Shown: positions 36,041-45,754 of the stretch, one piece after another | Layout of the letters: every line of letters starts with the position of its first letter | How positions within the stretch are numbered: the stretch's first letter is position 1 | From: an uncultured Bacteriovoracaceae bacterium | GTDB taxonomy: Bacteria; Bdellovibrionota; Bacteriovoracia; Bacteriovoracales; Bacteriovoracaceae | Reading direction: 5' to 3' | Assembly: GCA_938034385.1 (NCBI GenBank) | Contig: CALHLC010000024.1 | Span: 1 to 53,891, forward strand | DNA length: 53,891 bases | Program-made: the position numbers and the translations under genes | Notes under the pieces: model-generated | What the model was told of the DNA's origin: nothing | The model's input: only the letters and a program-made list of their open reading frames with translations | The model's database searches: none

Positions 36041-36943
36041 CTATATTAATGTAAATGATGTTTTGTGACTAGAGTCCTTGCTAATACAAGGTCTTTGGAT
36101 CCATACAGGATTATTATTTAAGACCATCACTCCAGTATCGTTCGTATAACGCTCTCTGAGTTTATATCCCATATCTTTTCTTACTTGATTTTCGAAATAT
36201 ACTGCTCTGTATTCTCTCACAGCGACTTTTTGAAGTTTTTTATGGATTACAACTCTATGATCAAGTAGGCCTCTAGTAATATCATAAGCATGATATAATT
36301 CATGAGCTAAAGAAATTTGATTAAATGCTGCTTGACGAGATCCAAGAGCTGCCCAATGTACTACAGAAGAACTCCCCAACTCTTTTCTTGTAAGGCAACT
36401 CTCTAAAAGATTACCATATGCTTTCTTACCATCATAAAATGTGACTATTGAAGCATCAATACTAGAGCAGGCCTTGTCTTTTACTAGAGGTAAAACTCTG
36501 GCTGAGTTGTTATTAATACTGTTAGGCTTAATAACAGTGATATGTTCAGATTCTTCTAATTTTTTGATTAATTTTCTAAAAATTCCAGACTTTTTCTTTA
36601 TGAGTAAATAATTCTTAAAAATTGATTTCAAATACGCAGTCTCAACATAGTGAGTACTTTGAGGTATCAACTTTTTGTTTTTTATAACAAATTCTTGACC
36701 ATGTTCATTTTGAATCCTCAAAGAATCTTTAGCAGAGTTTTTATTTAAGGTTTTAGTAAATAACTCTTTCTTTCCACACCTTGGAACATATTTCTTATTT
36801 TCATTAACAACTAAAGAGATTGTTTGATAAATACTTGAATGAATAGGATCTTTTAAAAAATCTAAAAGATCATAAGTATCTTCATCTCCAGCGATAGACA
36901 TGGAGTTCATTAAAATCATTAAAAGAATTATAAGTTTTCTCAT
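36041..36943 (-). CDS. Secreted M91 (NleD-like) family zinc metallopeptidase
   Basis: A signal peptide ([19 protein letters not shown]) is followed by about 280 residues. The zinc motif HELYH lies at 214-218 ([11 protein letters not shown]), and [28 protein letters not shown] sequence (243-266) supplies a downstream Glu in the pattern seen in the M91 family, which includes the type III effector NleD/HopH1. Known NleD cleaves host JNK/p38 kinases; here a Sec signal suggests export to periplasm or beyond instead. Two cysteines (56 and 159) may pair. It lies between leuS and lysS, 26 bp from leuS. Confidence 0.75.
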   Translation of the reverse strand: MRKLIILLMILMNSMSIAGDEDTYDLLDFLKDPIHSSIYQTISLVVNENKKYVPRCGKKELFTKTLNKNSAKDSLRIQNEHGQEFVIKNKKLIPQSTHYVETAYLKSIFKNYLLIKKKSGIFRKLIKKLEESEHITVIKPNSINNNSARVLPLVKDKACSSIDASIVTFYDGKKAYGNLLESCLTRKELGSSSVVHWAALGSRQAAFNQISLAHELYHAYDITRGLLDHRVVIHKKLQKVAVREYRAVYFENQVRKDMGYKLRERYTNDTGVMVLNNNPVWIQRPCISKDSSHKTSFTLI

Positions 36944-37028
36944 TATGTGAGAGATTATATCTCATCTAGGCGTCAAAAGACAGCAAAGTTAGTTTATATT
37001 AGAACTAAACTATGAAACCCTGAAGAAA

Positions 37029-38507
37029 TTACTCACTTTCATCAAGATCTGTAGCTTTAGGTGGCTTTACTGATGGAAAATAAATGACATCTCTAATATT
37101 AGCTGAATTAGTTAAAAGAGCGATCATACGCTCAACTCCTAGGCCCAACCCACTCATAGGTGGCATTCCATACTCCATAGCAAGAATAAAATCTTCTTCC
37201 ATTCTCATTGCTTCATCATCACCTTTTTTAGCAAGTTCAGCTTGAGCTAATAATCTCTCTTTTTGCTCTATAGGATCAACAAGCTCAGAATAGGCCTTAA
37301 CTATTTCCCAACCATTAACAACTACTTGAAACATATCTAAAACATTTGGGTTCTCATCGTTTGCTCTGGCAAGAGGAACTAACTCTTTATGATGATGAGT
37401 TAAAAACATAGGCTGAATTAACTTTGGTCTACAATATCGTTTATAAAGTCCATCAATTAATTGTCCAAGTCCAACATATTTATCTAGTCCCATCTCAAGG
37501 TTTTGTTCTTTAATAGCAGAAACTAGTTCTTCAAAAGTATTCACTTTATCTAAGTCAACTTTCGTATGTTCAAAAACTAAATCTCTATAAGATTGAACTT
37601 TCCAATCTCCAGAAAAGTCTAACTGTACTCCCTGATACTCAATCTCAAGAGATCCATTATTAACTATCTTCACCATTTCTTGGATCATCTTCTGGATAAA
37701 CTCCATATTATCCTTATAATCCCAATAAGCTGCGTACCACTCAAGCATCATAAATTCTTGTAAATGACTCGCATCAATCCCTTCGTTTCGAAAACACTTA
37801 CCTAATTCATAAACTTTTTCATATCCTCCGCTTACTAACCTTTTTAGATAAGTCTCTGGGGCAATTCTCATAAAAAGTGGAATATCGAGAGCGTTATGAT
37901 GAGTTTCAAAAGGTCTTGCACTGGCCCCACTTGAAATGGCTTGTAATATTGGAGTATCAACTTCAGTAAACCCATTATTATCTAAGAAGTTTCTTATGAA
38001 TTTAATAATCTTATTCCTAGCATTAAAGACTGCTCTGGTTTCCTCACTCATGATTAAATCTAAAAATCTATATCGAGCTTTTAATTCAGGGTCTTGTAAT
38101 CCATGAAATTTCTCAGGTAAAGGCCTTATTCCTTTAGATAAAAGCATGGCCTTAGTAACCTTTAATGATTTCTGTCCTTTATTAGTTGTAAACACATATC
38201 CTTCAACTCCAATGTGATCTCCAATATCAAACTTTTTGGTATAGAGTTTGTATTCATCTACTCCTAGTTCATCTTGTTTAAAAGCAATTTGAACTTTACC
38301 ATATTGATCTTGAATGGAAGCAAAGGAGAACTTCCCCATCACTCTCAAGCTCATTAATCTTCCGGCCAATCTAACATCAGAAACATCATCATTTAAACTT
38401 TCTACTTCTGTAGATTTATGAGTTTTATCAAATTTTCCGGGATACCCAATTTGTTTCTCTTTCCACACCTCAAGCTTATCAAGTCTAATTTTTTGATACT
38501 GATCCAT
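37029..38507 (-). CDS. lysS: Lysyl-tRNA synthetase, class II
   Basis: LysRS charges tRNA-Lys. The N-terminal OB anticodon-binding domain (about 45-145; VRLAGRLMSLRVMGKFSF) precedes the class II core with motif 2 in FRNEGIDASHLQEF and motif 3 in GLGLGVERMIALL. Length is 492 residues, near the usual 500. It is divergent from the glutamine amidotransferase gene across 81 bp. Confidence 0.97.
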   Translation of the reverse strand: MDQYQKIRLDKLEVWKEKQIGYPGKFDKTHKSTEVESLNDDVSDVRLAGRLMSLRVMGKFSFASIQDQYGKVQIAFKQDELGVDEYKLYTKKFDIGDHIGVEGYVFTTNKGQKSLKVTKAMLLSKGIRPLPEKFHGLQDPELKARYRFLDLIMSEETRAVFNARNKIIKFIRNFLDNNGFTEVDTPILQAISSGASARPFETHHNALDIPLFMRIAPETYLKRLVSGGYEKVYELGKCFRNEGIDASHLQEFMMLEWYAAYWDYKDNMEFIQKMIQEMVKIVNNGSLEIEYQGVQLDFSGDWKVQSYRDLVFEHTKVDLDKVNTFEELVSAIKEQNLEMGLDKYVGLGQLIDGLYKRYCRPKLIQPMFLTHHHKELVPLARANDENPNVLDMFQVVVNGWEIVKAYSELVDPIEQKERLLAQAELAKKGDDEAMRMEEDFILAMEYGMPPMSGLGLGVERMIALLTNSANIRDVIYFPSVKPPKATDLDESE

Positions 38508-38588
38508 ATGTCCTCATTAATTATGGGTAAAAACTACCATCATTTATTAGTCTTTAAAGTATAAATATCTATTCACCGAGTCAATGGT

Positions 38589-39431
38589 ATGTGCCGTTTA
38601 TTTGGTTTTAGATCTATTTTTTCCAGTCAAGTACACTCTTCTTTAGTGGGTGCCAATAATGCCATCATGAACCAGAGTGAGTTTCACCCAGATGGCTGGG
38701 GGGTTGCTTATTACCTCGAAGATACTCCACATATAATTAAATCTCCAAAGAGTGCTATTACAGATTCGTTATTTAAAAAAGTCTCAGGAGTTGTCTCTTC
38801 AAAGACTGTTATCGCTCACCTAAGAAAAGCCACTGAAGGACAAATTGATATTCTAAATTGTCACCCTTTCCAGTATGGAAAATGGGTGTTTGCCCATAAT
38901 GGTAATATTAAAAATTTCTCTAAAATCAAAGGTAGATTCATAGACCTTATGGATAGAAAGTATCAAAGGTATCTTTTGGGTGATACCGACTCTGAAGTAT
39001 TATTTTATGTTTTATTAACTTACCTTAAAATTGACTCAGAAGTTTTAACTCTTGGTGTATTAAAACAGCGCTTTGAGAGTTTTATCAAAAAAGTCATAGA
39101 AATTTCAGGAGATATTTGCACTGATGCTAATGGAGGATGTTTAGAAAATTACTTAACTTTCTTATTAACCGATGGTGAGCAAATGTTTTGTTTTAATGGC
39201 GGTAAAGAAATAGTTTACTCAACTCATAAAAAAAAATGTCCTGAACGAGACACTTGTGAATTTTTAAGTAAAAGTTGTGAAAGTTCTGTGCAAAACGGTG
39301 AAAAGATACAACACCTTATAATTTCATCGGAAGTTTTAAACGCCGAAAATATTTGGCAATCTACACAGACGGGCGATTTCCTATTTCTCGATAAGTCATT
39401 GAATTTACACAGGTTTCAAGTAAAACTCTAA
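38589..39431 (+). CDS. Class II glutamine amidotransferase (YafJ/EgtC-like)
   Basis: The Ntn-hydrolase fold is marked by the nucleophile Cys2 exposed after Met removal (MCRLFGFRS), by HPDGWGVAYY, by IAHLRKAT and by CHPFQYGKWVFAHNGNI, which hold the glutamine pocket and oxyanion residues. The 280-residue protein has only the amidotransferase domain, so the ammonia acceptor is unknown. A YafJ-like hydrolase role is as likely as one in ergothioneine-like pathways; no egt genes are nearby. Confidence 0.85.
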   Translation: MCRLFGFRSIFSSQVHSSLVGANNAIMNQSEFHPDGWGVAYYLEDTPHIIKSPKSAITDSLFKKVSGVVSSKTVIAHLRKATEGQIDILNCHPFQYGKWVFAHNGNIKNFSKIKGRFIDLMDRKYQRYLLGDTDSEVLFYVLLTYLKIDSEVLTLGVLKQRFESFIKKVIEISGDICTDANGGCLENYLTFLLTDGEQMFCFNGGKEIVYSTHKKKCPERDTCEFLSKSCESSVQNGEKIQHLIISSEVLNAENIWQSTQTGDFLFLDKSLNLHRFQVKL

Positions 39432-39512
39432 TTACTGCTATATTTTACTCAGGCTATTGTTGATTAATCCGAAGAGCCTAGAAAGGGATTTTCCTTTAAA
39501 GGAATAGTTATT

Positions 39513-41978
39513 ATGAGTAAACCAATCTTAAGTGTTTTGATCTTCTTATTCTTAGCATCATGTATGCAAGATGATACCAATGTCATTATTAGAAAAAGTG
39601 TACCTGATACAGATACTCTTATTCCTGATTACACAAGAGGTTGTAAACATCCTGAAGCTGATAATAGAGATGTAAAATATAAAGACGAAGATGGAAGTTG
39701 TATTTTTTCACTTTGTGCTAATAAGGCAAGCTTAGATTTTAGTCATAAAAAATGGGATAAGATTAGTAAATATATTAATCAACATGGTCGTACCAATAAA
39801 ATAACAAATAAAGATAGAGTTAAGTCATCATGCCAGGCAAGTGGAAATTTCTGTTATCACCCTGAGGCTGATAATTATACTCCCGCACCAATCGATGAGA
39901 CTCTCTATAAAGGTGAATATTGTATTTTTAGTGCTTGTAACAGAAGTAACTTTGATGAGTATGAAAAATACCTAGAGTTTGAAGAATACTTAAAAACCCA
40001 CCCAGGTGAGATTAGAGGAGTTGGTACTTCTAATTTTTGTAAAAGCCAACAATTCTTAGGTTGTAGTGATCAGAATGCGACCAACTATGATCCTAAAGTA
40101 AACGTCGAAGATAAGTCTTGTGAGTTTTCACATTGTGCAGATAGAAGATATGCTGAGTTTGATCAAAGTAAAATTGATAAAGCTCAAAGATATATTGATC
40201 TTCACGGGCAACTTCTTGCAAATGGAAAAAACAGAGTAACAAGTACTTGTGCTGTTGGTCTAAATTATTGTTTACATCCAGATGCCTTAGAATATCGTGG
40301 ACCAAATGCAAATCCAGCTGATTACCTTAATGAGTTTTGTACTTTTAGTGCATGTACAAAATCAAACTTTGATGGATATGAAAAATATCTTAAGTATGCT
40401 GAGTATTTAAAGAGTCACCCTGGTAAGATTAATGCTGATAATAGTAATGCCAGCTGCCAAGGACAAAAGATTTATGGTTGTGCATTTACTGGAGCTGATA
40501 ATTACAATTCTCAAGTAAATATTGAAAATGGAAGTTGTACCTTTTCTTATTGTACAGATAAAAGATATACAGAGTTTAACCAAGCTAAAATTAATGCAGC
40601 TAAGCCTTATCTTGATAAACATGGATCTAGCCTCTCAAATGGTTCATCTCGAATAACGAATACTTGTGCTACTGCAAAAGTGTATTGTCTACACCCAGAA
40701 GCAAGAGAGTTCACCTCTGCAAATATTGATACTGATGATTATTTAAGAGAATTTTGTACATTCTCTGCATGTACAAAAAGTAACTTCCAAGGATATTCTA
40801 AGTATTTAGAGTTTAATGAGTATTTAAAAACTCATTCAGGAACAATCTTAACTGACAACTCTTCAGCTAGTTGTTTAAGAGAAATTGTTACTACTTCTAA
40901 AAAGGTTGATCCTAAATATACTGAATCCAAATTTGAGAAAGCATACATTGACTTTATTATTGATGATTCCTTTTCGATGGATGATGAAATAGAACAAGTA
41001 AAAAATGCTTTAAAAGAGGTAACTAACCTATTGATTGATACTAGAAAAGATTTAGTTTTAAACTTTTATAAGATGAGTGACATGAATAGAGAAACACAAA
41101 ATATAAAAGACTACTATTCCGTTAAATCAATACGAGGTAATTTCACAACTTATGATGTAAATTTTCTCAATCCTTATGCAGCAGTAGATATAACGAGTAG
41201 TTCAGATATTGCCCAAGTCAAAACAAGAATTGAGCAAATCTTAAGAGATACTAAGACTGCTGCTGTTTATGGCGAACAAGGGATGTGCTTAACTCTTAGA
41301 CATATGAACAACCTTATAAAACTGAGACGATCTAAAAAAGAACAAAGCATCGTTGTTTTATTAACAGATGAAGATGACAACTACAAAGATGATTCAAAAA
41401 ACTGTAGAGAAGAAATTATGTTCTGGTCTGGTAGCCAATTCGCTCAAGAATCGGGAGATAAGTTCTTTGAAGACAATCAAGGAAACCAAGTTCAAATTCA
41501 ATCCTTTTTAGATCTAATTAATGGAGCTCCAAGTCCTGATCAATTTAAAGCAGCCTATGGATGGCTTGGCTTTATTTTCGATGAAACAAATAATAATTGC
41601 CAAGATCTTACAGGACATGAAAGCCATGGAGAAACCTATCTTGAATTTGCAAGAAGATTAGAAAATGAAGGTATACCTTCAGCTATTGCTGATATCTGTG
41701 ATGAGAGTTATGCAAAAGTTATTGAAGATAAAATCATTAACGGATTTTTAGAAGAAGTTGGTTATGAGTACTACTTAATTGACAGGGTTCCAGACTTTAA
41801 GCTTTTAGAAGTAAAAGTACAGTTACCTAATAACTCTGTCGTTGTTGTCCCTAGCTCTGAATATGTAGTCGTAAGTAGAGGTGGTGGTAAACTGCATGTA
41901 GGATTCACTGAACTAGCAGGAGAAGAATACCTCAAGAAAGCAAAACATTTAATTTTTGATTATACTTATACGAAATAA
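39513..41978 (+). CDS. Cys-rich repeat lipoprotein with von Willebrand factor A domain
   Basis: A lipoprotein signal (LIFLFLASC) anchors an 821-residue protein. Residues about 43-455 are three tandem units of about 140 residues, each opening with GCxxxxAxNY...GSCxF (positions 43, 183, 322) and containing SxCxxS/RxNF and a HPxA segment; the 30-residue core resembles the GC-D-A-NY-GSC repeats of secreted proteins in marine bacteria. Each unit holds about eight cysteines. A vWA domain follows from about 475, with MIDAS residues Asp484, Ser486, Ser488 (DDSFS) and a later LLTDEDD. This suggests a metal-dependent surface adhesin. AAAGGA precedes the ATG. It ends back to back with infA. Confidence 0.85.
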   Translation: MSKPILSVLIFLFLASCMQDDTNVIIRKSVPDTDTLIPDYTRGCKHPEADNRDVKYKDEDGSCIFSLCANKASLDFSHKKWDKISKYINQHGRTNKITNKDRVKSSCQASGNFCYHPEADNYTPAPIDETLYKGEYCIFSACNRSNFDEYEKYLEFEEYLKTHPGEIRGVGTSNFCKSQQFLGCSDQNATNYDPKVNVEDKSCEFSHCADRRYAEFDQSKIDKAQRYIDLHGQLLANGKNRVTSTCAVGLNYCLHPDALEYRGPNANPADYLNEFCTFSACTKSNFDGYEKYLKYAEYLKSHPGKINADNSNASCQGQKIYGCAFTGADNYNSQVNIENGSCTFSYCTDKRYTEFNQAKINAAKPYLDKHGSSLSNGSSRITNTCATAKVYCLHPEAREFTSANIDTDDYLREFCTFSACTKSNFQGYSKYLEFNEYLKTHSGTILTDNSSASCLREIVTTSKKVDPKYTESKFEKAYIDFIIDDSFSMDDEIEQVKNALKEVTNLLIDTRKDLVLNFYKMSDMNRETQNIKDYYSVKSIRGNFTTYDVNFLNPYAAVDITSSSDIAQVKTRIEQILRDTKTAAVYGEQGMCLTLRHMNNLIKLRRSKKEQSIVVLLTDEDDNYKDDSKNCREEIMFWSGSQFAQESGDKFFEDNQGNQVQIQSFLDLINGAPSPDQFKAAYGWLGFIFDETNNNCQDLTGHESHGETYLEFARRLENEGIPSAIADICDESYAKVIEDKIINGFLEEVGYEYYLIDRVPDFKLLEVKVQLPNNSVVVVPSSEYVVVSRGGGKLHVGFTELAGEEYLKKAKHLIFDYTYTK

Positions 41979-42233
41979 TTATTTTTTACGAGGAGGTCTA
42001 TCATCAGGCCTCTTCACTTTATGCCTGAATAAAATTAATCCATGAGTCTTATCATATGGAGAAATTCCAACTGTTACTTTATCTCCCCTAACAACTTTAA
42101 TAAAAAACTTTCTCATCTTTCCAGATAGTTTTGCAGAAATTAAATGTCCTGTTTCTAGCTTTACTGTAAAACTCCCGTGAGAGTTAATATCAGTAATTAC
42201 ACCTTCTGCTTCAATAAGATCGTCTTTAGCCAT
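41979..42233 (-). CDS. infA: Translation initiation factor IF-1
   Basis: IF-1 is an OB-fold protein that occupies the ribosomal A site during initiation. The 84-residue sequence has the family start MAKDDLIEAEG, GHLISAKLSGKMRK and GDKVTVGISPYD. It is about 12 residues longer than E. coli IF-1, from a basic tail (HKVKRPDDRPPRKK). AGAGGAA precedes the ATG. Its stop codon directly abuts the stop of the convergent vWA lipoprotein. Confidence 0.96.
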   Translation of the reverse strand: MAKDDLIEAEGVITDINSHGSFTVKLETGHLISAKLSGKMRKFFIKVVRGDKVTVGISPYDKTHGLILFRHKVKRPDDRPPRKK

Positions 42234-42280
42234 ATATTCAAATTCCTCTAAAATTAATATTTTTTGAAGTATAGGTAATT

Positions 42281-43420
42281 TTAGGCATAACGAAAAGCAA
42301 TAGATCTTAATTCTAAGAGCTGGGCCTGAAATTGAGCTTTGTTTTGGACATTCTTAGCAATCTTTTTAGATTTTAGCCCTTTACGTATGCTCTCTCCCAA
42401 GGCTTGAGCAAACCTTGGAGGTACAGCATTTCCAATTTGCCTTATAATGGAGTTTCTAGAGCCGCTGAATTGATAGTCTATAGGGAAGCTTTGTAAAAGA
42501 GCAAACTCCCTGAGAGTCAGCTTTCTATCCTCTATAGGATGAAAATAGTGATGATTATGAGTATTGATAGTAGGACTAGGAAGCCTCCTAGAGAGCCTAT
42601 GATAATGATTTTCTCTTAGCCTGCTTTCATGAATATCATCCCAATTTAGTCCCAGTCTTAACTTTTTAGGGAGATATTTCAACTCATCTTTTTCATATCG
42701 AATTTTACCACCTTCTGGAATTTTTTGAATTCTTTGCAGGTCAATTTTCTTACTAATCTGAGCAGACTCAAGATCATGCATTTTATCATTCTTGATCATT
42801 GATTTTTTTATTTTCTTAAACTCATCCCCTAAAGTTTGAGGCTTTTTATATTTTCCTCCAGATTCGATATCAAAAGTGGCCTTAGGGAAGGAATAATTAA
42901 AATTTGGTTTGTGTGCTATAATGATAGTTCTTCGTCTTTTTTGTGCCACTCCAAATTGTTGGGCCTGCATCATATTAAGATGGCTTTGGTACCCTATTTT
43001 AGAAAACGACGTTAGAATCGCTTCCAATGTCTTTTCATTTTTTTTAGATAAAAGCCCTGTCACATTTTCAAATAAAACAAAGTCTGGGTTTAAAATCTTA
43101 ATAACTTTTATAAAGTTTTTAAATAATGAATTTCTTTCATCATCAGGATCCCCTAACCCTATAGTCGAAAAGCCTTGGCAAGGAGGACCACCACAGACAA
43201 GATTCACTTTTCTATCACCAATGAGATTTTTTAATTTTTTCTTCGTAAGATTCTGAACTGGCTCTACGATATTTATACTTCCAGGGTGATTAATATTCAT
43301 TGTATCAATTGCGCTTTTATTATAATCACATGCTAATAGACCTTTAAAACCAGCTTTTTCAAGCCCAGTTGATAGGCCTCCAGCTCCACAAAAAAGATCA
43401 ACAAAGGTATATTTAGACAT
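42281..43420 (-). CDS. DNA (cytosine-5-)-methyltransferase
   Basis: C5 cytosine methyltransferase motifs appear in order: motif I VDLFCGAGGLSTG (7-19), motif IV GGPPCQGFS with catalytic Cys81, motif VI FENVTGL, motif VIII RRRTIII, motif IX LTLREFALLQSFP and motif X RQIGNAVPP. The target-recognition region between VIII and IX is of normal length within 379 residues. No restriction endonuclease, Vsr or specificity gene is adjacent, so it looks like an orphan regulatory or protective methylase. The recognised sequence cannot be read from the protein by eye. infA follows 47 bp downstream. Confidence 0.93.
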   Translation of the reverse strand: MSKYTFVDLFCGAGGLSTGLEKAGFKGLLACDYNKSAIDTMNINHPGSINIVEPVQNLTKKKLKNLIGDRKVNLVCGGPPCQGFSTIGLGDPDDERNSLFKNFIKVIKILNPDFVLFENVTGLLSKKNEKTLEAILTSFSKIGYQSHLNMMQAQQFGVAQKRRRTIIIAHKPNFNYSFPKATFDIESGGKYKKPQTLGDEFKKIKKSMIKNDKMHDLESAQISKKIDLQRIQKIPEGGKIRYEKDELKYLPKKLRLGLNWDDIHESRLRENHYHRLSRRLPSPTINTHNHHYFHPIEDRKLTLREFALLQSFPIDYQFSGSRNSIIRQIGNAVPPRFAQALGESIRKGLKSKKIAKNVQNKAQFQAQLLELRSIAFRYA

Positions 43421-43440
43421 AGAGCAATGCTATAGAGAAA

Positions 43441-43474
43441 AAAGGAAAGGAGCAAATAAGTTTTGCTCCTTTTT
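43441..43474 (-). terminator. Rho-independent terminator of M3 peptidase gene
   Basis: A perfect 11-bp stem (AAAGGAGCAAA at 43446-43456, TTTGCTCCTTT at 43462-43472) with a 5-nt loop lies just downstream of the M3 peptidase stop on the minus strand. T-rich sequence follows in the minus direction, interrupted by CC. The plus-strand side also ends in T, so it may act both ways. Confidence 0.8.
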
Positions 43475-43494
43475 AAAGATTAAAAATAATTAAT

Positions 43495-45663
43495 TTATAG
43501 GTCTAATCCTAGCTTTCTCATAAAAGCATCTGATTGAGGTTCTCTATCAAGGTAATTCTTAATAGAATCGTTTATATCTCGACTGGAGCCAACTTGATAA
43601 ATTTGTTGTCTTAGTTTCATTCCAATTGTTTTATCCAAAAACCCAAGAGAGCTTTGTTCAAATTTTGATGCAAGATCAGCTGCAAGACTATCTGCCCATG
43701 CGTACCCATAATAACCTGCATCGTATCCACCAAATAAGTGCCCAAAGTTATTGATAAATCCTGTTTCTTCTCCAAAGTCTAAGTAAACTTCTTTTAAAAC
43801 ACGATTTGTAAAATCAACAATCCCCTCGTTAGGAGACTTCTCTCCTTGATGCATTAATAAATCCATTTTCCCAAAAGCTAATTGTCTTCTATAAAAAGTC
43901 GCAACAGTTGCTAGATTTAGAGCTTCAATTTTCTTTAAAGCATCAGCCGGAAACTTCTCCCCCGTTATATAACTTTTTGCAAATCTATCTAGTACATTTT
44001 TATCTTTTAAGAAGTACTCTAACATTTGAGAAGGAGCTTCAACGAAGTCTCTTGGAACTGAAGTTCCTGAATGTGAAGCAAATGTAGTTTGGGATACAAT
44101 TGAGTGAAGAGCGTGACCAAATTCATGAAATAAAGTCTCGACATGATCAAATGTTAAAAGAGCAGGTTTACCATTTTTCCCCTCAGGAAAGTTGCATACT
44201 AATGATACGACTGGTCTTGAACTCTTTCCATTTTCTAGCATTTTACTTTGCTGAATCGTAAACATAGCAAAATGACCATATTTATCTTGATCTGGTCTTG
44301 GATGCATATCTAAATATAAAAATCCAAGCGGACTTCCTGACTTCGCATCAGAAATCTTAACTAATTGAAGTAATGGATCCCATTTATAAGGAGCTTCTAT
44401 GATTTCTATTTTTAATTCAAATAATTCTTCAAATAAATCAAACATACCTATTAAGGTTTGTTGATAAGGAAAATACTGCTTTAGAGCTTCCATGTCGATT
44501 TGAAGTCTTTGCTCTTCAAACTTCTGAAAGTACCTGATATCCCAAGCGTGAATACTTGCACTAGTATCTTGAGTTTGCTCTACCTTATACTTTCTAAGGA
44601 CTTCCAATTCTGCTTTGTACTTTTTATCAAGCTTAGTAATGAGATCATCAACAAAGTCTAGAGCATTTGCTCCAGTTTTAGCCATTTTATCTTCAATTAC
44701 ATAATCGGCCCATGAGTTATATCCTAATAAGGTCGCAATTTTCTTTCTTAATTTTAAAACTGTTTCTATTATCAGTGAGTTTTCTTGTGCTCGAGAATTT
44801 CTCGCTATAAAAGACTTTTTTCTTGTTTCTTCTAGTGATGCATATTTCAAAACTGTATACATCTGATAAGTTACTCCTACCTGAGCTTTATAAGTATCAT
44901 TATCAACTTTAATAAGGTTTTCTAATTGCTCCTTGCTTAGTCCAGTTAATTTATCAGCAGCAAAGAAGATCTCTTTTTTTCCAGACTCAGAAATATTTTT
45001 CTGGATATCAGAAGTTAACTTTTCTAATTCTTTTTTTAAGTTTTTAAGTTCAAGTTGTTTTTCTTCAGATAAGTTAAAACCTTGCTTTTCAAAAGATCTC
45101 ATTGTTTCAATCTTTAACTTTTGAGCTTCAGCTGATTTTTCGATCTGAGAGTTTTTAGAATATTTTTTGATAACATTATAGATATCTTTTCTAGAAGAAG
45201 TTTCGACCGACCATTCAGATAATTTCTGATTAAGTTTTTGAGAGATCTCTCTCATTGCCTTATCATTGCTTGTCGAACCCATTAAGTATATTCGGTTCCA
45301 TACATTGTGAAGATCAAAGTAAATATCATCTAACTGAGCAATTGTATTTTTAAAAGTTAAATTTTCAGTTTGAGCAGCAAGTATATCCAATTTCTTATTT
45401 GCTACTTTTAAGGCAGCTTCTACTGATAGCTTCATCTCAGTAGCATTAGTTTCGAAGTAAGGTAATCCAATTTTTACTTTATGCCCTGCTCGGTCAGCTT
45501 TTGCTTGTTCTGTTACATTAAACTTAGCAGTTGCTGATTTTGCTTCAACACTAACTTTAGTATCATCTTTGGCACTTTCTTTTAGTCCATCAATGAGTTT
45601 ATTTAAATTATCAGATCCACATGAGACCAATAACAACATCGAAAAAATTAAGTAGTTTTTCAT
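43495..45663 (-). CDS. M3 family oligopeptidase, predicted lipoprotein
   Basis: M3 enzymes (thimet oligopeptidase, Dcp, OpdA) cut short peptides with a zinc ion. The zinc site is HEFGH (513-517) with third ligand Glu542, in FHEFGHALHS, and the surrounding long helical prolyl-endopeptidase-like scaffold of 722 residues is typical. The start MKNYLIFSMLLLVSC is a lipoprotein signal, so unlike cytosolic relatives this one probably acts in the envelope. GGAGGT precedes the ATG. Possible jobs are uptake-linked peptide breakdown, fitting a protein-feeding lifestyle (inference). Confidence 0.93.
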   Translation of the reverse strand: MKNYLIFSMLLLVSCGSDNLNKLIDGLKESAKDDTKVSVEAKSATAKFNVTEQAKADRAGHKVKIGLPYFETNATEMKLSVEAALKVANKKLDILAAQTENLTFKNTIAQLDDIYFDLHNVWNRIYLMGSTSNDKAMREISQKLNQKLSEWSVETSSRKDIYNVIKKYSKNSQIEKSAEAQKLKIETMRSFEKQGFNLSEEKQLELKNLKKELEKLTSDIQKNISESGKKEIFFAADKLTGLSKEQLENLIKVDNDTYKAQVGVTYQMYTVLKYASLEETRKKSFIARNSRAQENSLIIETVLKLRKKIATLLGYNSWADYVIEDKMAKTGANALDFVDDLITKLDKKYKAELEVLRKYKVEQTQDTSASIHAWDIRYFQKFEEQRLQIDMEALKQYFPYQQTLIGMFDLFEELFELKIEIIEAPYKWDPLLQLVKISDAKSGSPLGFLYLDMHPRPDQDKYGHFAMFTIQQSKMLENGKSSRPVVSLVCNFPEGKNGKPALLTFDHVETLFHEFGHALHSIVSQTTFASHSGTSVPRDFVEAPSQMLEYFLKDKNVLDRFAKSYITGEKFPADALKKIEALNLATVATFYRRQLAFGKMDLLMHQGEKSPNEGIVDFTNRVLKEVYLDFGEETGFINNFGHLFGGYDAGYYGYAWADSLAADLASKFEQSSLGFLDKTIGMKLRQQIYQVGSSRDINDSIKNYLDREPQSDAFMRKLGLDL

Positions 45664-45754
45664 TTTACCTCCAGTAAATGATTAAATCCGGAATAGAATT
45701 CCAAAAATCATCATCTTTGCAAAGGGCGAAATGGCTCCATGACAGTTTTTTTTA

